The notes beneath the pieces were generated by a model that worked only from the letters and a program-made list of their open reading frames with translations, did no database searches and was not told the DNA's origin. A stretch of 64,000 nucleotides of DNA, taken from assembly GCF_001468225.1 (NCBI RefSeq), contig NZ_LNRU01000007.1, positions 62,001-126,000 of the forward strand, read 5' to 3'. The position numbers and the translations under genes were made by a program. Origin of the DNA: Sphingopyxis sp. H053 (GTDB lineage Bacteria; Pseudomonadota; Alphaproteobacteria; Sphingomonadales; Sphingomonadaceae). How positions within the stretch are numbered: position 1 is the stretch's first letter; each line of letters begins with the position of its first letter. Shown here in pieces: positions 53,272-62,761 of the stretch.

Positions 53272-53312
53272 TCCACAGACTTATCCCGGGGTTGTCCCCG
53301 GGGTTATCCACA
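53269..53312 (+). promoter_or_regulatory. Cluster of DnaA-box-like sequences at the 3' end of dnaA
   Basis: A perfect box TTATCCACA at 53304-53312, a one-mismatch TGATCCACA at 53269-53277 (overlapping the dnaA stop) and weaker TTATCCCGG at 53281-53289, all on the same strand within 44 bases. A short hairpin CCCGGGG/CCCCGGG lies between. Spacing is tight for a full oriC. Confidence 0.5.
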
Positions 53313-53371
53313 TCGTCGCGGGCCGTGAGGTCCGCTTTGGGGTGGTGAGCGGACGTTGCTTCCCTACCCTT

Positions 53372-53400
53372 CGTCATCCCGGACTTGATCCGGGATGACG
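53372..53400. repeat. Single palindromic hairpin (TCATCCCGG family)
   Basis: CGTCATCCCGGA and TCCGGGATGACG form perfect 12-bp arms around CTTGA. It is a solo unit related to the paired element at 34521-34612. Confidence 0.8.
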
Positions 53401-53452
53401 AGAGTGTTGGAGTCCGCAACCGGTCGAAAGCGGATATCGCTTTGATGCCAAA

Positions 53453-53497
53453 CAAAAAAAGGCCCGCCTTCCTTTCGGATGGCGGGCCTTTTGCTTT
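53453..53497 (-). terminator. Bidirectional terminator between dnaA and the DUF4136 gene
   Basis: Stem AAGGCCCGCC / GGCGGGCCTT. On the minus strand it is followed by a run of seven T, serving the DUF4136 gene; on the plus strand by TTTTGCTTT, usable for dnaA. Confidence 0.8.
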
Positions 53498-53512
53498 GGC
53501 TTGCGAGGCGGT

Positions 53513-54214
53513 TCAGCCCTTTTCGGGCGGCGCCACCGTGATCCGCACCCGCTCGCCCGAATTGCCGGGGAAGCCGGTGAACATCGCCTCGACGAGGTTC
53601 GGGACGAGCGCCTGGAGATTGTTGTCGCGCGACTGCGCCTCGGCGTGGCCTTCGAACAGGCGCGAGCCGTCGGCGGCGCGGTTGATCTGGAGGTTCAGCC
53701 CGCTGGTGTAGACGGTGTAGCTGCTGACGTCGTTATAGCCGCCCCATCCCGGGCCGAACCCGCCCCACAGGAACGGGTCGCGATAGCCATAGACATAGCG
53801 GCGTCCGCCGCGGCCGCTGACGATCACCGGGCGATAGAAGCCGCGGCCATAATAGCCGCCGTAACCGCCGTACCAGGGGTCGCCGAAGCCGGGGCTCGAC
53901 ACGACGCGCTCACGCCCCTTGTCGACGCCATAATCCATGCGGACGATCAGGTCGGCGCGTTCGCCATTCGCCGCGGGGCGATAGCCATAGCGCGTCAGTT
54001 CGCCGGCGACGAGATTGGCATAATGCCCGAACTCGATGCCGCCCTGCAGCGCGGGGTTGCTCGCCTCGACGGTGAAGCTCTGGCCCTGCGGTGCGGGAAG
54101 CTGCGTCTGGAAGCGCGCGACATCGGCCTTGAACGGCGTCGCGCAACCCGCGAGCGCGAGCGCCGCGCCGGTCATCGCGGCCAGACCCAGCCGTCTAAGA
54201 TTCATCTTGCTCAT
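53513..54214 (-). CDS. DUF4136-family lipoprotein
   Basis: 233 residues. MSKMNLRRLGLAAMTGAALALAGC supplies a lipobox (C24), so a lipid-anchored envelope protein. The family body includes RYGYRPAANGERADLIVRMDYGVDKG, a Gly/Tyr-rich central stretch (WYGGYGGYYGRGFY) and a C-terminal LVEAMFTGFPGNSGERVRIT. A later methionine (54205) is an alternative start. Function unknown; monocistronic with a good terminator. Confidence 0.88.
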   Translation of the reverse strand: MSKMNLRRLGLAAMTGAALALAGCATPFKADVARFQTQLPAPQGQSFTVEASNPALQGGIEFGHYANLVAGELTRYGYRPAANGERADLIVRMDYGVDKGRERVVSSPGFGDPWYGGYGGYYGRGFYRPVIVSGRGGRRYVYGYRDPFLWGGFGPGWGGYNDVSSYTVYTSGLNLQINRAADGSRLFEGHAEAQSRDNNLQALVPNLVEAMFTGFPGNSGERVRITVAPPEKG

Positions 54215-54384
54215 CGTCTTGGCTCCGTATTCGGGAAGCGCATATAGCCGCGCTCTCGTACCATAGACTACGCCGGTGCGACTTAACCTTGGTTGAACTC
54301 GTTTCATCGCATGGCGGTTCCACGACCCGATATGGGGTCGCGCGCCGCAAAAACAAGAAATTTCGCCTGCGAAACAGCGCGCTG

Positions 54385-55383
54385 TCAGCGGCACAGCCCC
54401 AGCGCGGCATAAGCAGCGTCGAGGGTCGGCTTGGCGAGCGCCGATGCGCGCGCCGCACCGGCCTCGAGCGCCGCGTCGATCGCCGCCGGGTCGGACTTGA
54501 GTTCGTTCAGCCGCGTCGCGATCGGGCGCAGCGTTTCGACGAGCAGTTCGCCGAGCGCGGGCTTGAACGCGCCGAAGCCTTGCCCGGCAAAGCGCGCGAG
54601 CACCTGATCGACGCTTTCGTCGGCCATCGCGGCATAGATCGCGACCAGATTGCGTGCTTCCGCGCGCCCTTCGAGTCCCGCGGCCTCGGACGGCAGCGGC
54701 TCGGCGTCGGTCTTCGCCTTGCGGATCTTCGCCATGATCGTGTCGGCGTCGTCGACGAGGTTGATGCGGCTCGCATCGCTCGGGTCCGACTTCGACATCT
54801 TCGCGCTGCCGTCGCGCAGGCTCATGATCCGCGCCGCCGCCGCCGGGATCGTCGGTTCGGGCAGGGTGAAGGTCTCGGTGGCCGTGTCGAGGTTGAACTT
54901 GGTCGCGATGTCGCGCGCGAGCTCGAGATGCTGCTTCTGGTCGTCGCCGACGGGCACATGCGTCGTCTGATAGATCAGCACGTCGGCCGCCTGCAGCACC
55001 GGATAGGCGAACAGCCCGACGCTCGCGCCCTCGCGGTTCTTGCCCGACTTTTCCTTGAACTGCGTCATCCGGTTCAGCCAGCCGATGCGCGCGGTGCAGA
55101 AGAGCAGCCACGCGAGTTCGGCGTGCGCGGGAACGCGCGCCTGGTTGAACAGGATGGATTTCGCGGGGTCGATCCCTGCGGCCAGCAACGCCGCCGCCAT
55201 CTCGCGCGTGTTCGCGGTCAGCTCGGCGGGGTCGTTATAGACGGTGATCGCGTGCAGGTCGGCGAGGAAATAGAGCTTTTCGCCCGGCATCTCGTCCTGC
55301 ATGCGCACCCAGTTGCGGATCGCGCCCAGATAATTGCCGAGATGCAAATTTCCGGTGGGCTGGATGCCCGATAGCGTCCGCAT
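54385..55383 (-). CDS. trpS: Tryptophanyl-tRNA synthetase
   Basis: Class I synthetase, 332 residues. [12 protein letters not shown] is the HIGH-type signature and KMSKSDPSD the KMSKS loop, both intact. Starts three bases after the murJ stop, so cotranscribed with murJ and secB. Confidence 0.97.
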   Translation of the reverse strand: MRTLSGIQPTGNLHLGNYLGAIRNWVRMQDEMPGEKLYFLADLHAITVYNDPAELTANTREMAAALLAAGIDPAKSILFNQARVPAHAELAWLLFCTARIGWLNRMTQFKEKSGKNREGASVGLFAYPVLQAADVLIYQTTHVPVGDDQKQHLELARDIATKFNLDTATETFTLPEPTIPAAAARIMSLRDGSAKMSKSDPSDASRINLVDDADTIMAKIRKAKTDAEPLPSEAAGLEGRAEARNLVAIYAAMADESVDQVLARFAGQGFGAFKPALGELLVETLRPIATRLNELKSDPAAIDAALEAGAARASALAKPTLDAAYAALGLCR

Positions 55384-55386
55384 GTC

Positions 55387-56991
55387 TTACTCCTGTTCAA
55401 CCGCCGGTTTGGCGCGCCGCCGCGTGAGCATGGCGACCAGATCCTTGTCAAGCGCGCCGACGAGGAAGGCGACGACGAAAAACACCGCGCCGCCCGCCGT
55501 ACAGAGCGCGACAAGCGACCAGATCCGCTCGAAAACGCCGCCGCCATAATAAGGCGCCATCATCGGCATCATCCACCACAGCAGCGCCGACATCGCCGCG
55601 ACCGCGATCAGCTGGCGCGCGATCCTACCGCCAAGCTTCGCGGTGAAATGGAACCAGCCGCGGCGGTGGAGCACCGTGTAGAGCAGCAGGCAGTTGAGCG
55701 ACGCCGACGCCGCAGTCGCGCCCGCGAGCCCGACGATGCCATAATGTTCGACGACATAAAGGTTGATCGCGATATTGACGATCAGCGCCGCGAGCGCGGT
55801 CCACACAGGGGTGCGCATATCCTCGCGCGCGAAGAAGCCCGGATTCAAAATCTTGACGATGACATAGGCGGGAAGCCCCGCGACGAGTGCGGCGACGATC
55901 TGCGCCATGATCGCGCCGTCGGCCTCGGTGAACCGCCCGCCGACAAAAAAAGCGGTGACGAAGGCGGGGGCGCAGATCGCGAGCGCAGCGGCGGCGGGCA
56001 GCGTCAGCAGCGTCGCAATCTCGAACGCATTGCCCTGCAATCGCTGCGCCTCGGCGGCATCGCCCGAATGGATATGCCGCGAGAGCATCGGCAGGATCGC
56101 GGTGCCGAGCGCGATGCCGACGATGCCTAGCGGCAGCTGGTTGAGCCGGTCGGCGAGCTTGAGCAGCGTCAGCGAGCCCTGCGCCAGCGAGGTCGCGAAG
56201 AAGGTGTCGACGAACTGGCTGATCTGATAAATCCCCGCGCCGAAGGTCGCAGGCAGGATCAGCATGCCGAGCTTTTTCACCTCGGGCGTCAACCGGGGCA
56301 GGTGCCAGTGCAGCTTCAGCCCGGCGCGGCGCACCGCCCACCACATATAGGCGAGCTGGACGACGCCCGCGATACTCACCGCGACGCACAGCGCTTCGGC
56401 GACGATCCGGTCGTCGCCCCCCGGACCGCGCAGCCACCATCCGGTGATGATGCCGCCGATCAGCACGATATTGAGCAGCACGGGCGCAAAGGCGCCCGGC
56501 GCAAAGCGCGAGCGGGCATTGAGCAGGCCCGACAGCATCGCGACCAGGCTGACGAGCGCCAGATAAGGGAAGGTGACGCGGCTCAGGAACACCGCGAATT
56601 CGAACTTGCCCGGCACCTCCTGGAAATCGCGCGCGAGCAGCCATACGATTCCCGGCATCGCGATCATCATCACAGCCGAGAAAACGAGCAATATCCAGAG
56701 GAAGACCGAGAGGACATCGTCGGCGAATTTCGCCGCCGCCGCCTCGCCGCCCCCCTCCGCGTCGGTGCCGTGGAGCGCGCGGCTGTATGTCGGGACGAAG
56801 GCGACCGAGAAGGCGCCCTCGGCGAACAGGCGGCGAAAGGTGTTGGGCAGCGTGAAGGCGAGCTGGAAGGCGTCGGCGGCGAGGCCGGCGCCCAGCACGC
56901 GGGCGAGCAGCATGTCGCGGGCGAAACCGAAGATCCGGCTGACCATCGTCAGCCCGCCGATCGTCCCGACATTTTTGATGAGGCTGCTCAA
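55387..56991 (-). CDS. murJ: Lipid II flippase MurJ
   Basis: 534 residues, about 14 membrane helices, MOP-superfamily flippase that moves lipid II across the inner membrane for peptidoglycan synthesis. N-terminus SLIKNVGTIGGLTMVSRIFGFARDML is typical, followed by ALPNTFRR-type LPNTFRRLFAEGAFSVAFVP. Between secB (24 bases) and trpS (3 bases). Confidence 0.96.
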   Translation of the reverse strand: MSSLIKNVGTIGGLTMVSRIFGFARDMLLARVLGAGLAADAFQLAFTLPNTFRRLFAEGAFSVAFVPTYSRALHGTDAEGGGEAAAAKFADDVLSVFLWILLVFSAVMMIAMPGIVWLLARDFQEVPGKFEFAVFLSRVTFPYLALVSLVAMLSGLLNARSRFAPGAFAPVLLNIVLIGGIITGWWLRGPGGDDRIVAEALCVAVSIAGVVQLAYMWWAVRRAGLKLHWHLPRLTPEVKKLGMLILPATFGAGIYQISQFVDTFFATSLAQGSLTLLKLADRLNQLPLGIVGIALGTAILPMLSRHIHSGDAAEAQRLQGNAFEIATLLTLPAAAALAICAPAFVTAFFVGGRFTEADGAIMAQIVAALVAGLPAYVIVKILNPGFFAREDMRTPVWTALAALIVNIAINLYVVEHYGIVGLAGATAASASLNCLLLYTVLHRRGWFHFTAKLGGRIARQLIAVAAMSALLWWMMPMMAPYYGGGVFERIWSLVALCTAGGAVFFVVAFLVGALDKDLVAMLTRRRAKPAVEQE

Positions 56992-57015
56992 CCCGTCAGC
57001 CCGTCCGAAAGGGGG

Positions 57016-57534
57016 TTAAGCCTGGCCGACCGGCGCGACGTCGCCCGCCTGCTCGGCTTCGACCTGCTGGACCTGCTGCATGAACAGGCCGTGGAAATCG
57101 ATCGGTTCGAGCAGCAGCGGCGGAAAGCCGCCGTCGCGGACGGCATCGGCAACGACGCGGCGCGCGAAGGGGAACAGGATGCGCGGCGCTTCGGCGAGGA
57201 AGAAGGGCTGCAGCTGGTCGTCGGGGACGTTGCGGACGCCGAACAGGCCGGCGTATTTCAGGTCGATCACAAAGCTCGTGCCCGCATCGGTCTTCGACGT
57301 CACGTCGATCTTCAGCGTCACTTCGTACAGATTGTCGCCGACGCTGTCGGCGGCGATGTTGAACTGCACATCGACCTGCGGCGCGTCCTGCCACTGGTAA
57401 ACCGCGGGGGCGTTCGGATTTTCGAACGACAGATCCTTCACATATTGCGAAATCAGGCCGATCGCCGGGCTCGTGTCCTCGCCATTGGGCTGCAGGGCGG
57501 GATTGTTGATGTCGGCGCTGGTCTCGTCAGCCAT
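57016..57534 (-). CDS. secB: Protein-export chaperone SecB
   Basis: 172 residues; tetrameric cytosolic chaperone handing preproteins to SecA. Family features: ISQYVKDLSFENPNAP, LEVTLKIDV-like YEVTLKIDVTSK, and GVRNVPDDQLQPFFLAEAPRILFPFARRVVAD followed by GGFPPLLLEPIDF. Slightly longer than E. coli SecB at both ends. Leads the secB-murJ-trpS unit, divergent from the Tim44-like gene. Confidence 0.96.
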   Translation of the reverse strand: MADETSADINNPALQPNGEDTSPAIGLISQYVKDLSFENPNAPAVYQWQDAPQVDVQFNIAADSVGDNLYEVTLKIDVTSKTDAGTSFVIDLKYAGLFGVRNVPDDQLQPFFLAEAPRILFPFARRVVADAVRDGGFPPLLLEPIDFHGLFMQQVQQVEAEQAGDVAPVGQA

Positions 57535-57779
57535 GATGAAGAAGCTTTCACTGAAAAGATGGAAACAATATCGGCATCCGCGGACCGTGTCGGAACCGCG
57601 GCGGACGGTTGCCGCGGCGCTTAGCAGCGCCCGGCGGCGAGCACAATGGCCGCCCTGTCGATCCTATAGTTAAGGGCGAATCGTTGACCCGCCGCGCGGC
57701 AGCGGTCATGGTCATTTGAAACTGAGGCGCGTATCGCCTATGTATCAACCACTATGTTTCTATTGCCCGCATTGGACTT

Positions 57780-58448
57780 TTGCCCGTGACCGCTTTTTCG
57801 ATCGTCCTGCTCGCCATGATTGCCGCCTTCCTCGGCATGCGGCTCTACTCGGTGCTCGGCAAGCGCACGGGGCATGAGCAGGAGCCCGTGCTGCCGCGCG
57901 AGCGCACCGCCGCCTCGCCGGTCCGGCTCGACGAGAATGACGGGTCGCAGGCGCCCGCGACCGCACCGGCCGACACTTCGGGTCTCGTTTACGAACCCGC
58001 TGCCGAGGCGGGCCTCCGCCAGTTGCTGGCTTCCGACCGCAATTTCGACGCCGGCCGCTTCATGGAAGGCGCCGAAGCCGCGTATCGCATGATCCTCGAA
58101 GCCTATTGGAAGGGCGACCGCGACACGCTGCGCGACCTGTGCGACGACGACAGCTACGAAGCCTTTGCCGACGCGATCGCCGCGCGCGAAAGCCGCGGGG
58201 AAACGCTCGACAACCGCCTGATGGGAATCGATTCGGCCAAGATCACCGCGGTCGAACTGAATCGCAGCGAGGCGCGCGTCACCGTTCGTTACCACGCCGA
58301 TATCAGCGCGGTGACGCGCGACGCCGACGGCAAGCTGATCGCCGGGTCGATGAGCGACGCGTCGCAGACCGACGATTTGTGGACCTTCCGCCGCCAGATC
58401 GGCAGCAACGACCCCAATTGGGTGCTCGACGAAGCCGAATCGGCCTGA
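57780..58448 (+). CDS. Tim44/TimA-domain membrane protein
   Basis: 222 residues. One N-terminal membrane helix (about 3-20), a charged/Ala-Pro linker, then a Tim44-like domain (FDAGRFMEGAEAAYRMILEAYWKGDRD ... VTVRYHADISAVT ... DDLWTFRRQIGSNDPNWVL). In alphaproteobacteria such proteins are related to the mitochondrial import motor subunit; role here unknown. No ATG is available: TTG at 57780 or GTG at 57786. Five bases before mltA; divergent from secB, a suggestive pairing. Confidence 0.88.
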   Translation: MPVTAFSIVLLAMIAAFLGMRLYSVLGKRTGHEQEPVLPRERTAASPVRLDENDGSQAPATAPADTSGLVYEPAAEAGLRQLLASDRNFDAGRFMEGAEAAYRMILEAYWKGDRDTLRDLCDDDSYEAFADAIAARESRGETLDNRLMGIDSAKITAVELNRSEARVTVRYHADISAVTRDADGKLIAGSMSDASQTDDLWTFRRQIGSNDPNWVLDEAESA

Positions 58449-58452
58449 TCGC

Positions 58453-59778
58453 ATGATCCGGGCGGTGGGGGCGCCGCGCGCGCGGACTTTCGGATTCGCG
58501 CTGCTCGCTACTCTGCCACTGCTTTCGGGTTGCGCGTCGGTGATTCCCGAGGCGGATAGCGGCCGTCCCGCGACCACCAGCCCTGCACCGCCGCGTCCGG
58601 CTGGCACGCCGCGCCCCTATATACCGCGCCCGTCTGAGGGCGCCGGCGCCGCCGCGCAGCCGATTCCCGCGACCCCACGAGCGGCGCTTCCCGCAACGCC
58701 CGTCCCGGCCGATGCGACGACCGCCGCTGCCAGCGGCGTTGTCGCGGGTCCCGATTTCGCGACGCTCGGTGTGACCGCCGAACAGGCGAGCGCGGCGCTC
58801 GTCGCGTTTCGGATCAGCTGCCCCTCGGTCCAGCGCCGCACCGACACCAGCGGCCTGACGCAGGGCGCCGACTGGACCGAAAGCTGCAACGCGGCGAAAA
58901 GCTGGAAGGACGGCGACGCTTCGGCCTTCTTCACCAACTATTTCGGCACCGTACAGGTCGGCGCCGGCACCGCCTTCGTCACCGGCTATTACGAACCCGA
59001 AATCGCCGGCTCGCGCACGAAGCAGCCGGGTTATGACGTCCCCATCTATCGCCGCCCCGCCGACCTGATCGAAGTCGACCTCGGCCAGTTCGCCGACGAT
59101 TTGAAGGGCCGCAAGATCCGCGGGCGCGTCGATGGCAGCAATTTCACGCGCTATTACGACCGCACCGCGATCGAGAGCGGCGCGCTCGACGGGCGCGGGC
59201 TCGAAATCGCCTATGCCGCCGACGCCGCCGAATTCTTCTTCCTGCAGGTGCAGGGCTCGGGCCGCCTCCGCCTGCCCGACGGCGGCATCATGCGCATCGG
59301 CTATGATACGCAGAACGGCCGCGGTTATGTCGGCATCGGCAAGCTTCTGCTCGACCGCGGCGAGCTGCAGCGCGGGCAGGCGTCGATGCAGGGCATCCTC
59401 GACTATCTCCGCGCCGATCCGGTGCGCGGCGCCGCGGTGATGAACGAGAACCCAAGCTGGGTCTTTTTCCGCGAACTCACCGGCCCCGGGCCGCTCGGCG
59501 CGCTCGGCGTCCCGGTGACCGGCCGCGCGAGCGTCGCCGCCGATCCCAAATATGTGCCGCTCGGCGCCCCCGTTGTCCTTTCGCTCGACCGCGCCGAACC
59601 CAATGGCCTGTGGATCGCGCAGGACACCGGCGGCGCGATCAAGGGCGCCAACCGCTTCGACAGCTTCTGGGGCGCGGGCGACGATGCGCGCGCGATCGCG
59701 GGCGGCATGGCGGGGCGCGGCTCGGCGCTGCTGCTGCTTCCGCGCGCCAGCATCGCACGGCTGATCCCGGCGCCTTGA
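58453..59778 (+). CDS. mltA: Membrane-bound lytic murein transglycosylase A
   Basis: 441 residues. Lipobox in LLATLPLLSGC (about C27), Pro/Ala-rich linker (about 30-90), MltA barrel with FVTGYYEPEI and the 3D domain near the C-terminus (GLWIAQDTGGAIKGANRFD), where the catalytic aspartate lies. Cuts glycan strands from the inner face of the outer membrane. Second in the Tim44-like/mltA/Smr unit. Confidence 0.95.
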   Translation: MIRAVGAPRARTFGFALLATLPLLSGCASVIPEADSGRPATTSPAPPRPAGTPRPYIPRPSEGAGAAAQPIPATPRAALPATPVPADATTAAASGVVAGPDFATLGVTAEQASAALVAFRISCPSVQRRTDTSGLTQGADWTESCNAAKSWKDGDASAFFTNYFGTVQVGAGTAFVTGYYEPEIAGSRTKQPGYDVPIYRRPADLIEVDLGQFADDLKGRKIRGRVDGSNFTRYYDRTAIESGALDGRGLEIAYAADAAEFFFLQVQGSGRLRLPDGGIMRIGYDTQNGRGYVGIGKLLLDRGELQRGQASMQGILDYLRADPVRGAAVMNENPSWVFFRELTGPGPLGALGVPVTGRASVAADPKYVPLGAPVVLSLDRAEPNGLWIAQDTGGAIKGANRFDSFWGAGDDARAIAGGMAGRGSALLLLPRASIARLIPAP

Positions 59779-59779
59779 T

Positions 59780-60355
59780 GTGCCGCGGCGCCTCGCCCCC
59801 GAAGAAAGCGCGCTGTGGAAAAAGGTCGCGGCGACGGTAAAGCCGCTCGCCAAGGCGAAGGCGCCGTCCGCGCCCGTGGCGCCGCCGACCGTGAAGCCGC
59901 CGAAACCCACCCCGCGCGGCGTCGCGGTGCCCGCCGCCGCGCCGCGACCCGCGACGAAACTGCCGCCGCCGCGCCGTACACACCAGGCGGCGACGCTCGA
60001 CGGCCATTGGGACCGCCGCTTGCGCAAGGGGCTCGTCCGCCCCGATCTCAGCATCGACCTCCACGGCCATACACTCGCCTCGGCGCAGGCTTTGCTCGAC
60101 GAGGCGATCGGGCGCGGGCTGATGCGCGGCGCGCGCGTGCTGCTGGTGGTCGCGGGACGGCTGCGCCCCGGCGCCGACCGCCTGCCGCAGATGCACGGCG
60201 ATCCGCGCCCGCGCGGCGCGATCCGCGCGTCGCTGCCCGACTGGCTTGCTTACTCGCCCTACGCCGACCAGATCGTCGCGCTCCGCCCCGCGCACATCAG
60301 CCACGGCGGCGCGGGCGCGGTCTATGTCATCCTGCGGCGCGCCCGCGAAGATTAG
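59780..60355 (+). CDS. Smr-domain protein
   Basis: 191 residues. GTG start at 59780, one base after the mltA stop. N-terminal Pro/Ala/Lys-rich part (about 1-65), then an Smr (MutS2 C-terminal-like) domain: SIDLHGHTLASAQALLDEAI, RVLLVVAGR and GAGAVYVILRRAR. Smr domains nick DNA or cleave RNA; the specific target is unknown. Its last four bases overlap the convergent dapE stop. Confidence 0.9.
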   Translation: MPRRLAPEESALWKKVAATVKPLAKAKAPSAPVAPPTVKPPKPTPRGVAVPAAAPRPATKLPPPRRTHQAATLDGHWDRRLRKGLVRPDLSIDLHGHTLASAQALLDEAIGRGLMRGARVLLVVAGRLRPGADRLPQMHGDPRPRGAIRASLPDWLAYSPYADQIVALRPAHISHGGAGAVYVILRRARED

Positions 60356-61485
60356 ACGAAAGCGCGCATCAATATGCCGCGATAGATGGCGGTGAGCGTG
60401 TGCAGATCCTCGACCGCGACGGCTTCGTCGAGCTTGTGCATCGTGGCATTGGTCAGCCCGAACTCGACCACCGGGCAGAGCGCGTGGAGGAAGCGTGCGT
60501 CCGAGGTGCCGCCGGTGGTCGACATTTCGGGGCGCACATCGGTTTCGGCATGGATCGCCTCGGCGACCAGTTCGGACAGGTCGCCCGGCGGGGTGAGGAA
60601 GGCTTCACCCGAAATCTTGCCGAGCACCTTGGCATTGGGCTCGACGTCGTGCGCAAGACGCTCGATCATCGCGACGAGGTCGGCGCCCTTATGCCGGTCG
60701 TTGAAGCGGATCGACAGGCGGGCGCGTGCCGACGCGGGGATGACGTTGGTTGCGCCATTTCCGACCTCGACGTCGGTGAATTCGATGTTCGACGGCTGGA
60801 ACCAGTCGTTGCCGCTGTCTAGCACCACCGCATCGATCGCGGCCAAAATCTTGACCAGCTTGGGGATCGGATTGTCGGCGAGGTGCGGGTAGGCGACATG
60901 GCCCTGCGTTCCCGGCACGTCGATCCAGATATTGACCGAGCCGCGCCGGCCGATCTTCACCATGTCGCCGAGCCGGTTCACCGACGTGGGCTCGCCGACG
61001 ACGATCATGTCGGGGCGGACGCCGCGCGCGTCCATATGCTCCATCAGCGCGCGCGTGCCAAAGATCGCCGGGCCTTCCTCGTCGCCGGTGATGATCAGGC
61101 TGATCGTGCCCGCCTCGACCGGCGTCGCGGCCGCCGCAGCGACAAAGGCGGCGATCGAGCCCTTCATGTCGACCGCGCCGCGGCCGTAGAGCAAATCGCC
61201 GCGCACCTCGGGAGCAAAGGCATCGCCGGTCCAGCCGATACCCGGCGGCACAACGTCGAGGTGCCCCGCAAAGCCGAAATGCTTCGGCCCCTTGCCCGTC
61301 CGCACCGCGAGCAGGTTTTCGACGGGGCCGTCGGGTTCGATCCCGTCGATGAACCGCTCGATGGTGAAGCCGAGCGGGGTCAGCGCCGCCTCCAGCGTGT
61401 CGAACACGGCGCCCATGGCGGGGGTGACGCTCGGCGCGGCGATCAGCGCCTTGGCAAGCTCTACGGGATCGACGGTGATGCTCAT
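60352..61485 (-). CDS. dapE: Succinyl-diaminopimelate desuccinylase
   Basis: 377 residues, lysine/diaminopimelate pathway. M20 di-zinc enzyme: FAGHLDVVPPG, YGRGAVDMKGSIAAF, ITGDEEGPA and GGTSDARFLH, with VNRLGDMVKIGRRGSV typical of DapE. Expressed alone, convergent with the Smr gene. Confidence 0.96.
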   Translation of the reverse strand: MSITVDPVELAKALIAAPSVTPAMGAVFDTLEAALTPLGFTIERFIDGIEPDGPVENLLAVRTGKGPKHFGFAGHLDVVPPGIGWTGDAFAPEVRGDLLYGRGAVDMKGSIAAFVAAAAATPVEAGTISLIITGDEEGPAIFGTRALMEHMDARGVRPDMIVVGEPTSVNRLGDMVKIGRRGSVNIWIDVPGTQGHVAYPHLADNPIPKLVKILAAIDAVVLDSGNDWFQPSNIEFTDVEVGNGATNVIPASARARLSIRFNDRHKGADLVAMIERLAHDVEPNAKVLGKISGEAFLTPPGDLSELVAEAIHAETDVRPEMSTTGGTSDARFLHALCPVVEFGLTNATMHKLDEAVAVEDLHTLTAIYRGILMRAFV

Positions 61486-61581
61486 GCCGCTCCCTTACTC
61501 CCTCGCGCGGCCGCAAGTCGAGGCTTTGCATCGCGCCGCCGTTGTGCGAAACAAAGTGGGAACAAAGCCACGAGGACTGCC

Positions 61582-62049
61582 ATGCCCAAGCTCGATCTCG
61601 ATACGATCCCGCAAACCAACACGACGGGCTATCCCGCGCCTTACGATGCGCCTGTGCAGGGCCGCTGGTACCGCCGCCTCGCGCCGCCGACGGGGCTCAG
61701 CGACTTCGCCGCGAGCCATGTCGTGCTCAAACCCGGTGCCTGGTCGTCGCAGCGTCACTGGCACGACGGCGAGGACGAGATGCTCGTGATGATTTCGGGC
61801 GAGGCGGTGCTGATCGAGGACGACGGACGCTGGCCGATGCGGCCCGGCGACATCGCGGTGTGGCCGAAGGGCAGCACCAACGGCCATCACCTCGTCAACG
61901 AATCGGATGCCGACTGCGTCTTCGTCGCCTTGGGCGGCGGCAAGAAATATGACACCGGCGGCGGCTATTCGGACATCGACATGCTTTTCACGCCCGACGG
62001 CTATTTCCACAAGGACGGCACGCCCTATCCGACGTCGCGGATTCCCTAG
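61582..62049 (+). CDS. Cupin-domain protein
   Basis: 155 residues. Single cupin barrel with metal-binding motif HWHDGEDEMLVMISGEAVL and second motif GDIAVWPKGSTNGHHLVN. GAGGA precedes the ATG. Resembles small uncharacterised cupins; enzymatic activity cannot be inferred. Stop overlaps the convergent next gene (CTAG shared). Confidence 0.9.
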   Translation: MPKLDLDTIPQTNTTGYPAPYDAPVQGRWYRRLAPPTGLSDFAASHVVLKPGAWSSQRHWHDGEDEMLVMISGEAVLIEDDGRWPMRPGDIAVWPKGSTNGHHLVNESDADCVFVALGGGKKYDTGGGYSDIDMLFTPDGYFHKDGTPYPTSRIP

Positions 62050-62693
62050 AGAATTCGGTAACTCAGCAGTGTGAAGCGGGCGGATGCGGTCGCATAGACG
62101 CCGTGACCGCGCGCCGCCGGCGATCCGAAGACCAGCCCGATGCGGTCGATATCGGCGAGTGCGGCCTCGATCGCGCCCGGCTTCGATCCGGCGGTTCGGC
62201 CCAGGACGGAAATCCAGTTCGGATCGTCGAGCCGCACGCTGATTTCATGTTCGCCCGGCGCGATTTCGCGCACCGTGGCGGCGGGGGCGTACCAGCGAAA
62301 ATCTTCGTAGCGGCCCTTCGCGCTCCAATTGTCGCCGCGCCGCTGGAAATAGAGCGACACGGTGGCGGGAACATCGGGGCTTTCCTGCGGCACGAAGCGC
62401 GTGCCGGCCTGTGCATCGACGCGGTAGCGCACGACGATGCGGGCTTGCGGCGAGATCGGGCCGGGGCGGAAGGTGACATAGTGGACATGGCCGGCTGCGG
62501 CGCTGCCGACGGGAAAGTCGAATTGCCACCCGGTACGGGTCGGCTGCGGACGCAGCGGCATGCCTTGCGAATAATTCTTGCCGCGAATGATCGGGCCGAT
62601 CTCCCAGTCCGCCCCGCGCTGCGCCGCCGCCGGGCTGATGGCGGGGAGCAGCAGGGCAAAGGCGATCAGCGCCGCGGTGACAGGATATCGCAT
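62046..62693 (-). CDS. Exported protein of unknown function
   Basis: 215 residues. Signal peptide about 1-25 (MRYPVTAALIAFALLLPAISPAAA). The rest reads as a beta-rich, carbohydrate-binding-like domain (HVHYVTFRPGPISPQARIVV, GEHEISVRLDDPNW, RIGLVFGSPAARGHGVY). I do not recognise a named family. An upstream methionine run (MTMSACYSGP) is an alternative start but gives a poorer signal peptide. Confidence 0.8.
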   Translation of the reverse strand: MRYPVTAALIAFALLLPAISPAAAQRGADWEIGPIIRGKNYSQGMPLRPQPTRTGWQFDFPVGSAAAGHVHYVTFRPGPISPQARIVVRYRVDAQAGTRFVPQESPDVPATVSLYFQRRGDNWSAKGRYEDFRWYAPAATVREIAPGEHEISVRLDDPNWISVLGRTAGSKPGAIEAALADIDRIGLVFGSPAARGHGVYATASARFTLLSYRIL

Positions 62694-62761
62694 AGGCCCG
62701 GAATAGCAGGCCGACATGGTCATGTCCTGAACGGCCGGTTCATCGCCGCGATAGCTTGGGC

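Noticed and set aside
51405..53312. Firm call of oriC at dnaA
   Set aside because: Only one perfect DnaA box and a few weak ones; in several alphaproteobacteria oriC is not beside dnaA, so only a regulatory-site feature is reported.
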